Source: Catonia carolina
Taxonomy: Eukaryota > Arthropoda > Insecta > Hemiptera > Achilidae
Direction: 5' to 3'
NCBI GenBank assembly: GCA_035578175.1
Contig: JAQMRL010000001.1
Coordinates: forward strand, 186,941,283-187,005,282
DNA: 64,000 nt
Part shown: piece after piece, positions 32,632-44,767 of the stretch
Layout of the letters: every line of letters begins with the position of its first letter
Numbering within the stretch: position 1 is the stretch's first letter
The notes under the pieces: generated by a model
The model's input: the letters and a program-made list of their open reading frames with translations, nothing else
Databases searched by the model: none
Told to the model about the DNA's origin: nothing
Program-made: the position numbers and the translations under genes

Positions 32632-32800
32632 CTCGAACAATAAGTTTCATGGTCGGCCTGAGTCTGCACGAGACTACACCTCATTTACACTTCATATAAT
32701 ATATCATACGTATCACCCTCATCTCTTAGGGTCATGAATTGCTTTTGTTTTAAATTGAACAGGTTCTAACGTACACATATTGGATTTATAAAAAATAATA
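32632..32800 (+). repeat. SINE family 1, 3' half only
   Basis: GTCGGCCTGAGTCTGCACGAG...CTACACCTCATTTACAC...TTAAATTGAACAGGTTC...ACGTACACATATTGG matches the 3' domain of family 1. The tRNA-like head is missing. Confidence 0.8.
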
Positions 32801-33061
32801 ACTAAATGAAAATTTACCAGAATTAAATCAATTAATTAGCAATGAAAATTGTAATTTAAATATCTACGTTTTGTGCGCTAAAAGACACAGCAACTACTAA
32901 GATTATCACCGACAACATAGTCTTGCATATCTTCTAAGTACTAACTGAAACAAGGGAATTTAAGAACCTAGCCGGGAATAGAATATGGGACCTTCAGTCA
33001 GTAGTTCACAACGCCACCAGCTAATTTTGTTAAAGTTAAAGAAAAAAATTATTATTTTTTA

Positions 33062-33290
33062 ATTCCTAATGTGTGCGTTGCAATCTGTTCAATTCAGAAC
33101 ATTAAGCAACCCCATGGCCTTATGAGATGAAGATGATGTGTATGACGTGTAAATGAGGTGTAGTCTTGTACAGACCCAGGCCGTCTGTTCCTGAGAGGTA
33201 TGGTTAATTGAACCCCAACCATCAAAGTACACCGGTACCCACTGTCTAGTACTCAACTCCAAATAAAAGTAACTACTATTACCAGATTTG
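33062..33290 (-). repeat. SINE family 1, head-truncated copy
   Basis: The 3' domain from TTGCAACGCACACATTAGG through CATCAAAGTACACCGGTACC is present on the minus strand. Similarity stops at the B-box region, so the A-box end is lost. The minus-strand ORF at 33089-33340 is SINE sequence. Confidence 0.82.
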
Positions 33291-34740
33291 AACAATAAAA
33301 AACAATGAATCATATTTATGGCGCTAAAAAATGTGTGCAAAATCTTACTTCGATACTGAGTGATTTAGTATTACTGTTTATGATTAATTATCAATATTTC
33401 TAATAAGTACATTTCGAAGTTCATTAACGCAGATTAAAACATAATGATTCCAGAGTGCAGAAGAACAAGAAATTAATACCAGATTAAGGATGGTTTAATG
33501 AACTGGAAATAACAAGATTAGTTCCTTTAGAAATACTATTCCGTTCCAATGTCTGGTTTTTAAGAAACTCTTAAAAGCGTATTGAACTTCTTCTGATTTA
33601 AAATTATGATTATTTTAAATTAAATTAAACCATCGTGTCATTTGCATTATTTTTCTTCAGGGATGAGGTGAATTTAATGTTTTACAATTCGATTTCATGC
33701 AATTCATAACTGATCAATATTATTGGATTTTCTTTTAGAATTCAACCTTGTCTAATCACAGGTAATTAAGATAATTTCTCAAATCACAGATTATGTAAAT
33801 AAATTAACTTACCATGATTGTAATCACATTAATAGTTATGTGACTATGCTATTATGGGCTATTACTACTCACTTTGTTTTATATATTTACGATAATTATT
33901 TAAGTATAAACTATATAAATTATTTATCATTTTTATTTTGTATACATAAACGAGTATTATTATAATTAGATTTAGTTTTAGTAAGTTGTGAGAAGAACAA
34001 ATTTTGCATTATAATACGATACTATTTTTAATAGATAATAATTAGTTAATAATCTTTTTAAAAATTGTAAAAATATACAAAAGTAATATCTCTACGGTGC
34101 AGTTTTATATCATAAAAATAGACCAAAAATATAAGATAAATATTAAAAATGAAAAATTGCTTTTCTAGTATTAATAAAACAATGGCTGATTTTTCGCTAT
34201 TCCACATTGTTTCTTGCAAACAATAGAATTTTTTATCTATTCTACTAACACTTAAGTAAGTTACTCGTTTTACCTTAGTTAAGCTACCGCGTTATAATCT
34301 TAAACATTGTTCATTTAACTTGAATTGTTCAAAGTACTTTATTAAAGTTCTGCATTTTGCATAGATTTTACATACTTATGCGCACCAAAGAAGGAATTTA
34401 TTTAATGATTATGATTGTGTTCATAAATGATGGTATGAAAATAAATGTTTACTTGTATGAAAATAAAAAAAAAACATAAGTTTTGGCAAACATTTATTTT
34501 ATATATATATATATACGTATATTTATTTATTTTTATAGAAAAACGTCAGTCATTAGTAAGACACTTGTGTTTAAATGTTATAACATTAATTGTTGCCTGA
34601 GATCTTTGGTTGTGCATTTTAATGTAACACGGCAGGATGTTAAATGAAAAACAATATATAAGGACAATGTTTAAAATTTCAAAGAAAAAATAATTTTAAT
34701 AATTTGTGTTTATAGGAAAAATAATCAAAAATAAATATAT
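33291..34740. other. AT-rich spacer; nothing recognised
   Basis: It includes an (AT)n run near 34500-34515. No ORF with a domain and no repeat shared with other parts of the window was noticed. Confidence 0.45.
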
Positions 34741-34741
34741 C

Positions 34742-34964
34742 CCAAATCTCTACTCTACCTTCTGCTGAGCCGACGATTGGGGTTCCCTGGTAAATTTGTG
34801 TTCCCTGCGGATTGTTGTTTTGTTACTGAACTAATTTTATACACCGGTCCATCGTTTGTGTTTTGCCCGCTTTTGGCGCTGCGAAGGTTATTGCTTTTGC
34901 TGCCGGTAAATAGCGCAGCCAGAAAACCTCTCACAGTGCATGTGCCAGTGGGTAAAACATACAC
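34742..34964 (-). pseudogene. Possible LINE C-terminal remnant in GC-rich DNA
   Basis: A 69-codon minus-strand frame ends NTNLPGNPNRRLSRR, followed after the stop by codons reading SRDL. This resembles the LPGNPYRRLKR...SRDL terminus of the LINE at 4688-5276. Upstream residues (VRGFLAALFTGSKSNNLRSA) do not match the family. The overlapping plus-strand ORF (34777-34986) has no domain. Treat as a weak call. Confidence 0.3.
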
Positions 34965-35116
34965 GAAGGACCTGACCAGGCAGTAGTCAAAGGAACTCAG
35001 TCAGTCATTGTCGATCGTTGCTTCGAGTTAGTCGATACGAAGAGATCGATCACTCAACATTGAGTACTATCTCTGGTCCACACTGACCACTTCCCACCAC
35101 TTCCCTTCACTACGTT

Positions 35117-35400
35117 TCACCTGCGATTGTTTCTCCTGGAGGCAGCGGTAAAATGTTCACCGCGTCGGCGACCGCTCCTATTCGTTAGGCAGCGTGTAGA
35201 CGATCTCCCTCGCCTCACCAATGGCCGCTCCTCCTCACCGAGGCAGTAGCAAAAGATGACGCCGTTTCGGCAACCGCTCTTGGCTTCAGGCAGCAGTAGA
35301 AATGATACTCGCTTGCCAGCGGCCGCTCCTCTCTGAGGCAGCAGCGAAGGTTTCCCCAACCATTTTCCGACGGATGCCCTGCCGCTCCGGCCGGTCCTAT
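35117..35400 (-). repeat. GC-rich degenerate minisatellite, ~60-bp units
   Basis: Units sharing GAGGCAGYAGC...AAAGATGA...CGGCAACCGCTCCT recur four or five times, far more GC-rich than the surroundings. On the minus strand they keep an open frame with repeated FLLLPEAKSGCRN / VIFCYCLGEEERPL segments. This may be chance openness of a GC-rich repeat or a repetitive protein fragment; I do not recognise it. Confidence 0.6.
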
Positions 35401-35521
35401 CTCGACCGACTTTTTGAGTTACGCCCGCCGTGGTAACAGTTTTCTAATGTAGTTTTAAATCACCGGTATAATATATAACTGATGTTATGATATAACGGTA
35501 TGATATTATAGCTGAAGATAA

Positions 35522-35612
35522 GGCCACCTCCGTAGCGTAGTGGTAGCGGGCTAGCCTACCACGCGGAGGTCCACCGTAGTCACTAACAAACAAGCTGTTG
35601 ATGCAACTGAAA
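35522..35612 (+). repeat. SINE family 3, internally deleted copy
   Basis: CACCTCCGTAGCGTAGTGG (A box) is well kept, but most of the segment between ACGCGGAGGTCC and the tail CGTAGTCACTAAC...GTTGATGCAACTG is deleted. Confidence 0.75.
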
Positions 35613-37779
35613 ATAAAGTAAAATAAAAAAAACTTAAGGTATGAAAATAAATGTTTACTTAAAGTATAGTGAGAGTAAAACATTTGTTTTTCGGCAATTC
35701 TTTGGGTAATTTTTTTAAGTTACTAATCCAGAATTTCTGTTATTATTGCCTACTGGACTGTTTCACTTATATAAAGGATGTTAAGATCTTAATGAATTAT
35801 AAAATTTAAACGTATAAAGGAGCGTTAACATTATACTTAGTAATTTTTAAGTTAAAACATTGTAGTTTAGCGAGAACCGTGGGTTTAGCTGAGCAATAGA
35901 TCTAGTCAACATTTGTTTGAATTAAGGATATCTTAAAAACTACTTTCAGATGCGGGGGTAATTTAGATCGTCGTCGGCGTCGGGACAGATGACAGCAGAA
36001 GTTCCTGTTGTACCTACTATTCAAAGCTTTGGCTACGTGGTTATATTTAAATTCGTTTCGACATAAGCCTTCTGTCAAAATGTTTTTCTGTTTTTTCAGA
36101 CTTAATTTCAATTCTTCATTTCGTAAACCAGAATAGTAAAGAGTAAACATTAATTATTAAAAATTCTTCCAACAGAATTATTAGGATTAGAACGAATGAA
36201 TGGTAGAAATGTGTAGCTAATTTACTAAACTTTACTAAATATTTATGTATACAGAACAAAGGTTAAATAATATACAATATAAAATTGCAACAATATTTTA
36301 TTTTGCGATAAAGTACCAAGTAGGCGTAACAATAAGGTAACTTACAATTTCAGCAACAAAACGATTCAATAATGTTAAATATCCCTTAATAATATAAAAT
36401 TTTGTTAGCCATTGGAGTGGCAAAACTTTTTGGCTTTGATATAGATTTAAGTCGGTTTCAAGGGGATTAGTTTTTAGGAACTCTTTTCAAAACCTTTTCT
36501 GATCGATACTAACAAGAGAAACCGATTTAAAAGACCGTTTGGACGCCTTTCAGCTCTTGCAATTCATTGCTTATAAATGTCCACACACGTACACATTTAC
36601 CTTCACTCACACAAATATAAAAACATACAATAAAAACACAACTCAGTAGACCTGTAAGCTTCACTTTATCAAACCAGAATACAACTAAATAAAGAACGCA
36701 AACGTACAAGTAACAAAAGCAAGGAAAATGTAACAAAGAGTGCACATCAAATACAACGGGAAATATATTAAATATTCCTTATACATTTCTTCAGACCTAA
36801 TTCAATATTATGGAAGAACATCTTTGAAGAAATAGAACAAAAGGACGTTTTCTTACTTGTCAATGTTTTTTATTATAAGAATGCTTTTTCACATAATTTT
36901 CATCGTCACCATGGATGAGAAGTTAAAAAATTTCTTAGTATCTAGAAATTTTTTATTATAAAAATTCCGAATTAAATGAAAATGTTTGGGTTGTGCTTTA
37001 TTTAAAATTTACAAAAAAGTAAAAGTGTTTCAAATAATTTGGAATATGAAATTCTTATAAGTCTGAACCTTATTATAACTGAGTATCCGTTATTTATTCC
37101 CCGTTTCATTCTTTCATCTATTTTTTTTCATTATTTCTCTTGTAAATTTGGGCGTCGACTGCTGTGCTTATTAACCTGTTACTTTTGACTCAGTCTCTTC
37201 TAACTTTTCATAAATTAATAATATAAGTAGTGAGTTATAATACTTCTAAAAAAGAAAATCATTAAATTCTTTAAATTTTATTTTATTCCTGCCCTGTTAT
37301 GTACAAAATGCCCTTTTTATGTAACGAATGAACCTTGCACTAAAAGTTCCATTGGTTAAAGAAGTAGCACAAATGTTCTGTAATCATTTTTACCAGAAAC
37401 TAAAAAACAGTGAAAATGAAATAATTAGTACAATCTTTTACCTCAAAACACTTCCCTGAAATGATTCACCTTCTTTCCCAGTGGATGAGAGATTTACTAT
37501 TAATTTTTATTTTAACTTAATCTTTGTTATTATATACATATTTTTTTGTTATTTTGGACAATTTTTGACTAAATACTTGCATTATAGTAATAATGTATAC
37601 CATGGGAATATGGACTCCTGATCAATTGATTCATATCATTGTTTTTATTCTTTATCACATTTAGTGGTTATGTTATTGTAGTATAGTCACAGATTAAGAA
37701 ACACAGTAAAAAATGAATTATTTTTTCAGTAAATACAAAAAAATGTTCGATATGTGAGAAAAAATAGTTTTTCTTTGTC
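35613..37779. other. AT-rich spacer; nothing recognised
   Basis: The ORFs at 35902-36150 and 36527-36745 (minus) have no recognisable domain. No shared repeats noticed. Confidence 0.45.
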
Positions 37780-38415
37780 TTTAATTTTTATTTCGGTACC
37801 GCACATTGAGCTGCACAACTTCCGTATAAGATATTTTAATGGCGGAGGGGAATTTCACTTTAAGGAGAAGAGGTACCCTGTGGTACATTCTCCATTTATA
37901 ACTACGGATATTGTCCGTTATTTAGTTCAAGAGTTCTCTATTCCTTGTCGCTTTAGACGTCGCACAGTTGGGAAGTTCCTTGTAGGTAAATCAGGGACTA
38001 ATTGGTTTGGCTGGTCATCTAGCCTTTCGTGAGATGTACTATACAAGGACGCGGTTAGCTCCTGTACTGTCGGAATTTTGAAATCGTTGTGGAGGGTTTT
38101 ATTGCTTATATGAAACGGAGCGCCAGAAGCAAGTCTTAAGAATTTTGATTGAAAGTCCTGGATCGACTTTAAGTTACTCTCTGCCGCTACTCCAAAGAGC
38201 TGAACACCATAAGTCCAGATTGTTCTCAAAAGGATTATGTATATTAAAATTTTGGAACCGATCTTCAATTTTCATCGAGGGTTGATTAAGCAGAAAATAG
38301 CTTCTGGCGGCGGTTAAGTTCTAAACGTTTTGTACTCAGGTGATGCTTCCAAGTAAGTCGCCTGTCAAGCTACAAGCCAAGATATCGCACCACTCTGGCC
38401 TGTAGTAAAAACAAT
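37780..38415 (-). pseudogene. Jockey-type LINE C-terminus, copy 1 of a subfamily
   Basis: Minus strand, in order: VRYLGL*LDRRLTWKHHLST, ELNRRQKLFS, then after a frame change TIWTYGVQLFGVAAESNLKS, IQDFQSKFLRLASGAPFHIS, NKTLHNDFKIPTVQEL, SHERLDDQPNQLV and TVRRLKRQG. This is the thumb-to-end order of Jockey-type ORF2. There is a stop in the first block and at least one frameshift near 38280. A 3' UTR runs to the A-rich AAATAAAAATTAAAGACAAAG near 37765-37790. The same 3' region recurs at 45170-45602. The plus ORF at 37754-38032 is its shadow. Confidence 0.88.
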
Positions 38416-39811
38416 TTATAATTTGTATTTGGGCAATAATGTTATCGTGCCTTCATGAAAAAATTTACAATTGGATTTCTTGTTAATTTGAAAATTGTAA
38501 TAACAAAATATGAATCTAGATTCAATCAAATGCGTTTTATCTGCGATTTAATTTTTGTAAATGAATTTAAATATTTTCTGAAGTATTTAAATTTTATTAT
38601 TCCACTTTAAAGATAATTACAGTAAATTCATTTTTTAAATCTTCAGTTTCACAAAAGAATGCAGGATGTTAGTTAAACAAAGTTCAGGATGCGTACCACT
38701 TGTCAAAGAGTAAAAGCGTTAGAGAGAATCGGCCGGAAAAGAGAGAGATGGTGTGCGTATGAGAACGTTTAAAGGGTTAGATGAAGATTGAGTAAGTGGA
38801 TAGGGGTTAGGGAGGTAGAATGAAGGAGAGACTACGCTTAAGAAGGGAGGAAGTGAGATCCGGGAGTTAATCTGCAGTTGTTTAAGCGGTTGCTATTCTA
38901 GCAATGAGAAGTATCTCACTGAGGGGTAGTTAGTGAGTGGGGATAGACGGGTCGTGGGGTAGAAAAGGCCACTAAGATAAGATAGATTGTTTGCAATTTG
39001 CGGTAAGGATATTGCCAGAGTTCACCAGCTGTTGTTTACTGCTACTCCCGGCTGCTGCCTCCGGTTGCATTCCAAGCCAACATTACCATCCACTGTACTC
39101 ATTACGGTGGGGCAGTTCGAAGTCCGCTCCAACCCCCATTATCTCACCTAAGATACGATTACATAACATCCACTTTTGTACTAATTTAGGTTACCATGTT
39201 AATATTAGATAAATTTATACACTCTATAACAGTTACCGTAGTCAAATAATACAATAAAAGAAATATAATTAAACATATGAGCACTTTTCCGAACTAATAT
39301 TATTTAATTAAAATGCAATTTTCCTTAATTGAATTTTTATGTTATTATTCTCCTTTACCTCAAACTGTGAATATAATATCAAAACTTATGCTTCAATTAT
39401 GTATTTTATTTATTAACTTACGTAGCAATACAGTCTGTCGATATTGTTAGGTCACGATATTTAAGGCTAAGTAAAACCTCAAAATGGTAGATGAAGTAAA
39501 TGAAGAAGATGGTCCTTGCCACATAGGTTGAAAAAGTCTCGCTGCGTATCGGTACACCAAGCTTTACTTATTCTATTCTCTTCAAATTTCTTAATAAGAT
39601 TTACGTGTTAAGGTTTCTTTAGGAATAATAAGCTTAAATTATCTTAAGATGTGGTAATTTCGTACATTTACTAATCGTAGTTCATTGTTATCTAAATTAA
39701 TCTAAACAGCACCGGTTGTTTAAGTTTATGTTTTTTAAAAAACAGATGTATAGCTATACAATTTTTTTAACCGTGTGATGACGAAAGAAGTTAGTGAGTA
39801 AAGAATTTTTT
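38416..39811. other. Spacer with a purine-rich, less AT-rich segment (38690-39150)
   Basis: Positions 38690-38960 are strongly G/A-rich on the plus strand and 38995-39150 is mixed GC-rich. An ORF (38991-39212) has no domain. It could be an untranslated or promoter-like region of a gene outside the window or an old repeat; no splice or promoter signal decides. Confidence 0.35.
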
Positions 39812-40375
39812 ACCCTAATGTGTGTACGTTGCAATCTGTTCAATTTAAGAACAATAAGCATCCCCAAGGCCTAACGAGATGAGGATAAAAATATGACGTG
39901 TAAATGAGTCCCACTCTTGTACAGACTAAGTATGACCATTCATGAGAACGTATGTTTGATTGAACCATCAAACTAGACTGGTAACCATTGCTTATACCCC
40001 AACGAACTGAAGACAGCAGTTGAGATCTAGCCAATAACAGCCAAGGTTGGATGGGAGGTTGCTCCTTCGCTAAATCACATTCTGTTCCACCGAACTCCAG
40101 CTGATTTTTTGTTAGGCGGTCATCCACAGCGGGACCACAACGTGACAACGCAGGACACGATTATCGAAAGTCCAATTAGCTCTGTGCTGTGATCTAGGTT
40201 ACTATGCTCCGCCTTCATCTGGAGTCTCTAGTTTGACAAGGTATAATATTCAAATCAGTATAAAATGACCTACTTTTTCTAGCATTTTTGTACCAGGAAC
40301 CTTTGTCCTCAAAAATCTGCTGTTAAACATCTGACTCGCGGTGACGATGTTACTTCTAGACCTACCAAGTGGGTT
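39812..40375 (-). repeat. SINE family 1 copy interrupted by repeat E5
   Basis: The SINE 3' domain (39812-39992) and head (40246-40375, with decayed B box and TCTAGAAGTAACATCG) are separated by a 245-bp insertion. The whole SINE is diverged, so it is older than the copy at 5774. Confidence 0.82.
39997..40241 (-). mobile_element. Repeat E5, 245-bp insertion in the SINE
   Basis: TATA at 39993-39996 and 40242-40245 flank the insertion. Its ends are weakly inverted (CCCCAACGAACTGAAGACAG versus CCTTGTCAAACTAGAGACTC on the other strand), compatible with a small DNA element (MITE). Its middle matches 5290-5405. The ORF at 39840-40148 crosses SINE and E5 and is not a gene. Confidence 0.65.
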
Positions 40376-41165
40376 AATTAACAAATTACCATTTTTCTAC
40401 AAGATTGAATTTAATTGTAATAGTTTAAAATATTATTATTACTGGAGAAAAGAAACATTTGGTTGGAAGCAAAAGAAAAACGTATGAAAGGTGTTAAGGA
40501 GGTCAAATGTGTAATGTGGACAAAATCCATGACCCGTAATGTATGTTTTGCAATATTTGTGTTTCTGAGGAGTTGTAACCAAGATCATCCAAACTTTGCT
40601 AATAATTTCAAACCACGCTTTTATCTAATTTAAATATTGACTGTTACGAAGTTGACTTCCCTCTAGGAAAAACATATCTAAAAGTTCACGTTGCAACATT
40701 TAGATTTAAATAAGGATCCAACATTCCAAGGATTAATACACCAGTTTGTTTAACAAAGTACTCCTAATATTCTTGTGAGAATCGGACAAATTCTTACCTA
40801 TCGGCATTTATTTCAGGGTTATTTGGATCATCTGTTAGAGGTCTATTATTTTATTTTTAATAACGATAGCAGAACTTTTTAATTCGATTAACCGACACCC
40901 TATTATTAATTTTAATTCATCTTAATTCGTAGAAAATTACTGTTGATTTTACTTTATTTATGATCTGCATTTTGATAACAATTGTTAACGGTTATTTATA
41001 ACCTTATCTTGATAGAACAATTCATAGATAAGTTACAAAAATTATTATCATGAAAAGTTATCTTCCAGTGGTGGTATCATCTATAAAAGTAATTAACACT
41101 GTTCACAGACTGATATTATATTACAATAATAATAATGATGCTAATTTTTGAAAAAAAAAACTATA
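40376..41165. other. AT-rich spacer; nothing recognised
   Basis: No ORF, box or shared repeat noticed. Confidence 0.45.
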
Positions 41166-41166
41166 G

Positions 41167-41290
41167 CAGGCAGCTACCGCAGCGTAGAAAGCGTGATAGC
41201 CTCCAAAGTGGTGATTCCAGGTTTGATTACCAGTTACGGTCTGGAAATTATTTAAGTCAAAAACCCACCGTTAAAGTTTGATGACTCAAC
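41167..41290 (+). repeat. SINE family 3 copy (degenerate)
   Basis: CAGCTACCGCAGCGTAGAAAG (A-box region), TGATTCCAGGTTTGATTACC (B-box region) and GGTCTGGAAATTATTTAAG follow the family-3 order. Confidence 0.65.
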
Positions 41291-43845
41291 CAATGATATG
41301 ACTAAATAAAACGAAAAAATTGTAGTAGGCCTAATATAATTTATCAAAGGAATAAGTCTATCGGGTTCCTCCATTTTTGTCCTCGTATTCTTACACTGTT
41401 TTGCCGTAAATTGATTGCCAAATAATTTTTGTGATAAACAAGCTGTTTTTCTTATTTTATACAAAATTGTAAAATTTCTTCTTTAACTGTTTAGAAAAAA
41501 AGGTCTTTGTAAATGTGGTTGTCATGTAGGCTACTAGGGCGAATTTTTTGGAGCTTGAAGGACCTTTGACTGCAAGTGCTAAATAATGTGAATAAGAATT
41601 CTTAAACAAATATTATTATACTTCATGCTTGCAAATTATTATAGACCTATTTGCGTAAAAGAAGAAGAAACATTATAAAGACAATTAACAGTAAAATAAA
41701 TTGCTTTCTTTACACAGTGAGTTGTTCTTAATTTCTAGTAACATCTGGATAATTTGCAAAGTATTTTTATTTTTCATATTAACAGGCTAAAAACTGCGAC
41801 AACAGAATTAGAAAAAAGTCAACGGCAGAGTAAGACACTGAATAAAGAGACTGAAACAGTTTAAGTCACTCGAGTTACAACTTAGTTTTAATGGGCTAGA
41901 CACGTTCTCATCTTATTCCTTTACAAGATTGCTTCTAAAACCAAGAATATGAAGAAGAAGAAATAAACGTGGGTATATAAACACAACAGAAGTATATAAT
42001 ACTGCGGGAACCCAGCTAACTGTTAAATGTGATCGTGACTCGCCAACAGCACTTTACAACAAAAACAAAACGAAACTACCACAGTCTTGTTTTGTTTTAG
42101 TTTTATGAAGTTCAGCGTATTGTGTGTGATAAATTAACAAGCAAACTATTAAAATTGCTTGTAAACTGATTAGATTGCTATTCATGAAACTATGTTTTGA
42201 AGTATTAAATTGAAAAAGTTAAAACTGTAATAAAATAATAAATTGTGAGAAGTAAATCTCATTAAGATGTAAGTATCTTATTTTAATGAAAGATGCATTT
42301 TACCAATATCTATTCAGAAGTAAATAAAATTTTACGTTACTAGTTTATGACTTATACCTTAATTAAATGAACTTTATAATCTTTATAAACTGGACTAATA
42401 AAATTCAAATTTTCTAATTATAAATTTCTTTTCCTCGTAATATATAACGAGAACATTGTAAGTCTAGTAAATGTAATTATTTATAATGATGAAGTTTTTA
42501 ACTTTGAATATTATGGCAATATTATCTCTCCCCTTTTATTAAAGTTAAATCAACATACGGTTCATTTGTGTATGTTACGTTGTAAAACTGTGTATTAAAA
42601 TATTCATTCTTTTCTATATTTAAATTCAGAGCTGTTAGGTTTGCAACCAAAAATACTTGCCGACTATAATGCTTTTCACGGTTGATGAGTTCTATTGTTC
42701 CTCACGTTTAGACCAATCAGAACGTTTGCCAGCGTTGTCAGATTGTCCGAATGTTTCAGTTTGACAAACATTACGCGCGCATGCATACAAGAGCTGTAGT
42801 AGTTCACTCGTGTCTTGCATCTCGTACTGAACACATCAATTATAGAGCGCGTTAACATACAATACTTTATAATATAATCAGCTGGTTGTATGTTTATAGG
42901 TTATAATTGTTATTGAAAGATCAAAAAAATGGCTAACAAAATATATAATAGAGCTAGGAGAGCAAGTATTAGCAACGTTGCTAGCTATGAAGTGGGTAGG
43001 GGCAATGAGTACATTTAGAGCTCATCAACCCTGGAGAGTGGTACAGGTCATCCAAGTCACATTATTACTACCTTCGCTTAAATTATTGTTAGAAATTGGT
43101 CAAAATATAACATTGAAAGCCTTACCCTAATTAACTAAGATTTTAATAAGGACGTCAATATTAAAACTAAGTTATCACCTAGGAAAAGTATAACGATTTA
43201 GGTAAAGAAAAAAACCGACAAAATCTCTGAAACTACGATAAGCGTATTCCATGAAGTTTGTAAAACACTGTTTGGAATACAGGCTATTCCCACGACAAAT
43301 AAAGTTTTTTTATGACAAGGCGTAATTCTTTTGCAATCTGTTTTTTAAATGTCTAAATTTTGAAATTTTAAACAATAATGTTCTTTGAATAAAAAAACAC
43401 ACTCAGTGGTTTGTTAAAAAACAAACTGTAAACAATAATATTAAACTTGACTGAACCAAACATTAATATCTTGTAACAAGAAGTAGTTGAAGCTGAAGAT
43501 GGCGATGATAAGTAGTAGAAAATTTAAAAAATTTAATGAGTTAAATGATTAACAAAATTTTAAAGGTAAGTTCAGTGTTTTAAAACGTTTCAGTCTGTGA
43601 GTATCCTCGTTGTTGTCAAGAAGGTTGGTTATGAAAGGATTTTGATGTTCTTTTAACTTTTTTGCTTGTTTTCTCGCTTCGTTAATTAATTTCTTATTTT
43701 ATTAAGGGCAGGTTTAGATCTTTCCGCAATTTTTCATTTGTTACGTACCATGGGACTGGAGTAATCAGGCTAACTAAAATTTTGATTGAAAGCGCTGCAA
43801 TATTTCTACATTCAATGATTTAGCTGTACTCCATAGTTCTATTAT
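41291..43845. other. Spacer; nothing recognised
   Basis: The ORFs at 41252-41464 and 42676-42858 (minus) have no domain. Positions 42690-42860 are less AT-rich with CCAATCAGAACG and CGCGCGCATGCATAC, promoter-like words, but no TATA-initiator pair or exon is evident. Confidence 0.35.
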
Positions 43846-44300
43846 TTTTTTTTTTTTTTTACTTGTGAGGCCACAATGGACCACTTCAGCCACAACATGA
43901 AAGACTCTACTTCGATCTCTGAGCCTTGATCTTTACCCAGTATTCCCTCATTCTTTGTGATCTCTGAGCCCGGAGTTCTTCCGTCACCCTCTGCACTCTT
44001 CTAGTCTTGGTTTCCGGTTCCAAAGCCAGGTCCTTCAACTTTCTATAACTCTCAGACTTGAACCTCACATCCTCCAGCGTCAACCCAAACCTTTCCAAGT
44101 CCTCCTTGACCTCCTTCGTCCAGTTCAAACCGATTTTAAAATCCCAGACACTTTCAATAAGTCGTCTAAGTACTCTGTTCTCCGGTGTTCTAAGGATATG
44201 GCCCAAAAAGGAGATTCGTTTTTTGCTAATTGTGTCTAGTATTGGCTCCGAAATTTTATAGACTCCCTCCCTGTGTCAGTCTAACTTCTTCGTACGTACG
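43846..44300 (-). pseudogene. RTE/Jockey-like LINE C-terminus with poly(A)
   Basis: The minus strand reads KISEPILDTISKKRISFLGH, ILRTPENRVLRRLIESVWDF, WTKEVKEDLERFGLTLEDVR and RAQRSQRMREYWVKIKAQRS to a stop at 43907, then a short 3' UTR ending in a run of 15 A (43846-43860 as T). GHILR...NR...WxKEVKEDL...SERMKxYW is the C-terminal tail of an insect endonuclease-RT LINE group, shared with 52716-53260. The visible frame is intact, but the RT and endonuclease are absent (5' truncation near 44300). Confidence 0.8.
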
Positions 44301-44309
44301 TACAGTTCT

Positions 44310-44765
44310 TTTTTTTGTTTGACGGTTCTGAAACAAAGCCAAGAATTTCTTCACAAACCATCAACGAGATCCTCAGCATGGCAACGCAGCTCGCTGATCA
44401 TGTGTTGGAGACGGATCCCGTCATGAAAAGGGCCATTAATTCAAATGAGGACTCCAGGAGCTGATGATACCATACGAAGAAGTCCACAAGGAGTTTGAAA
44501 AGAAGAAAAAGCAAACAACCATAACTTAGTATTTTAAAGCGACTTAAATTTTTTATGCGTACAGTACTATATTTAAAAATATTCATAGATTATAATAATG
44601 GTAAAATGTTCCTAAAACTATTAAACACTTAAAACAACTACAGGACTTTTCCTTCAGAACCTAAACCCCATCTTTTCTTCGTATAAGATATCATTATCCG
44701 CGGTTTTACGAACCGCGGTAACCCTTTGGAACGTAACCCCCGCGGATAACGAAGGATTACTACTG
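44310..44765 (+). mobile_element. Tigger/pogo DNA transposon, 3' remnant with terminal repeat
   Basis: Plus-strand codons read INEILSMATQLADHVLETDP then, after a frame change, YEEVHKEFEKKKKQTTIT and a stop near 44528. This resembles the tail of Tigger-like (pogo, Tc1/mariner) transposases, which end in KKxxQTTITxFF. About 110 bp later is a GC-rich terminus with CCGCGGTTTTACGAACCGCGG and CGCGGATAACGAAGGATTAC, ending ACTACTG directly before TA. Read inward this begins CAGTAGTAATCCTTCG...TATCCGCGG, the style of Tigger terminal inverted repeats with a TA target. The 5' half and catalytic DDE core are missing. It abuts the LINE at 43846-44300. Confidence 0.7.
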
Positions 44766-44767
44766 TA

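Noticed and set aside
34777..34986. Plus-strand ORF in GC-rich DNA as a gene
   Set aside because: No domain, and both strands are open because of composition. The minus strand has a weak LINE-like end instead.
38795..38815. Telomeric TTAGG repeat (GGGGTTAGGGAGG)
   Set aside because: Only a single isolated unit; no array.
39840..40148. 102-codon ORF as a gene
   Set aside because: It runs across the junction between repeat E5 and a SINE, so the frame is accidental.
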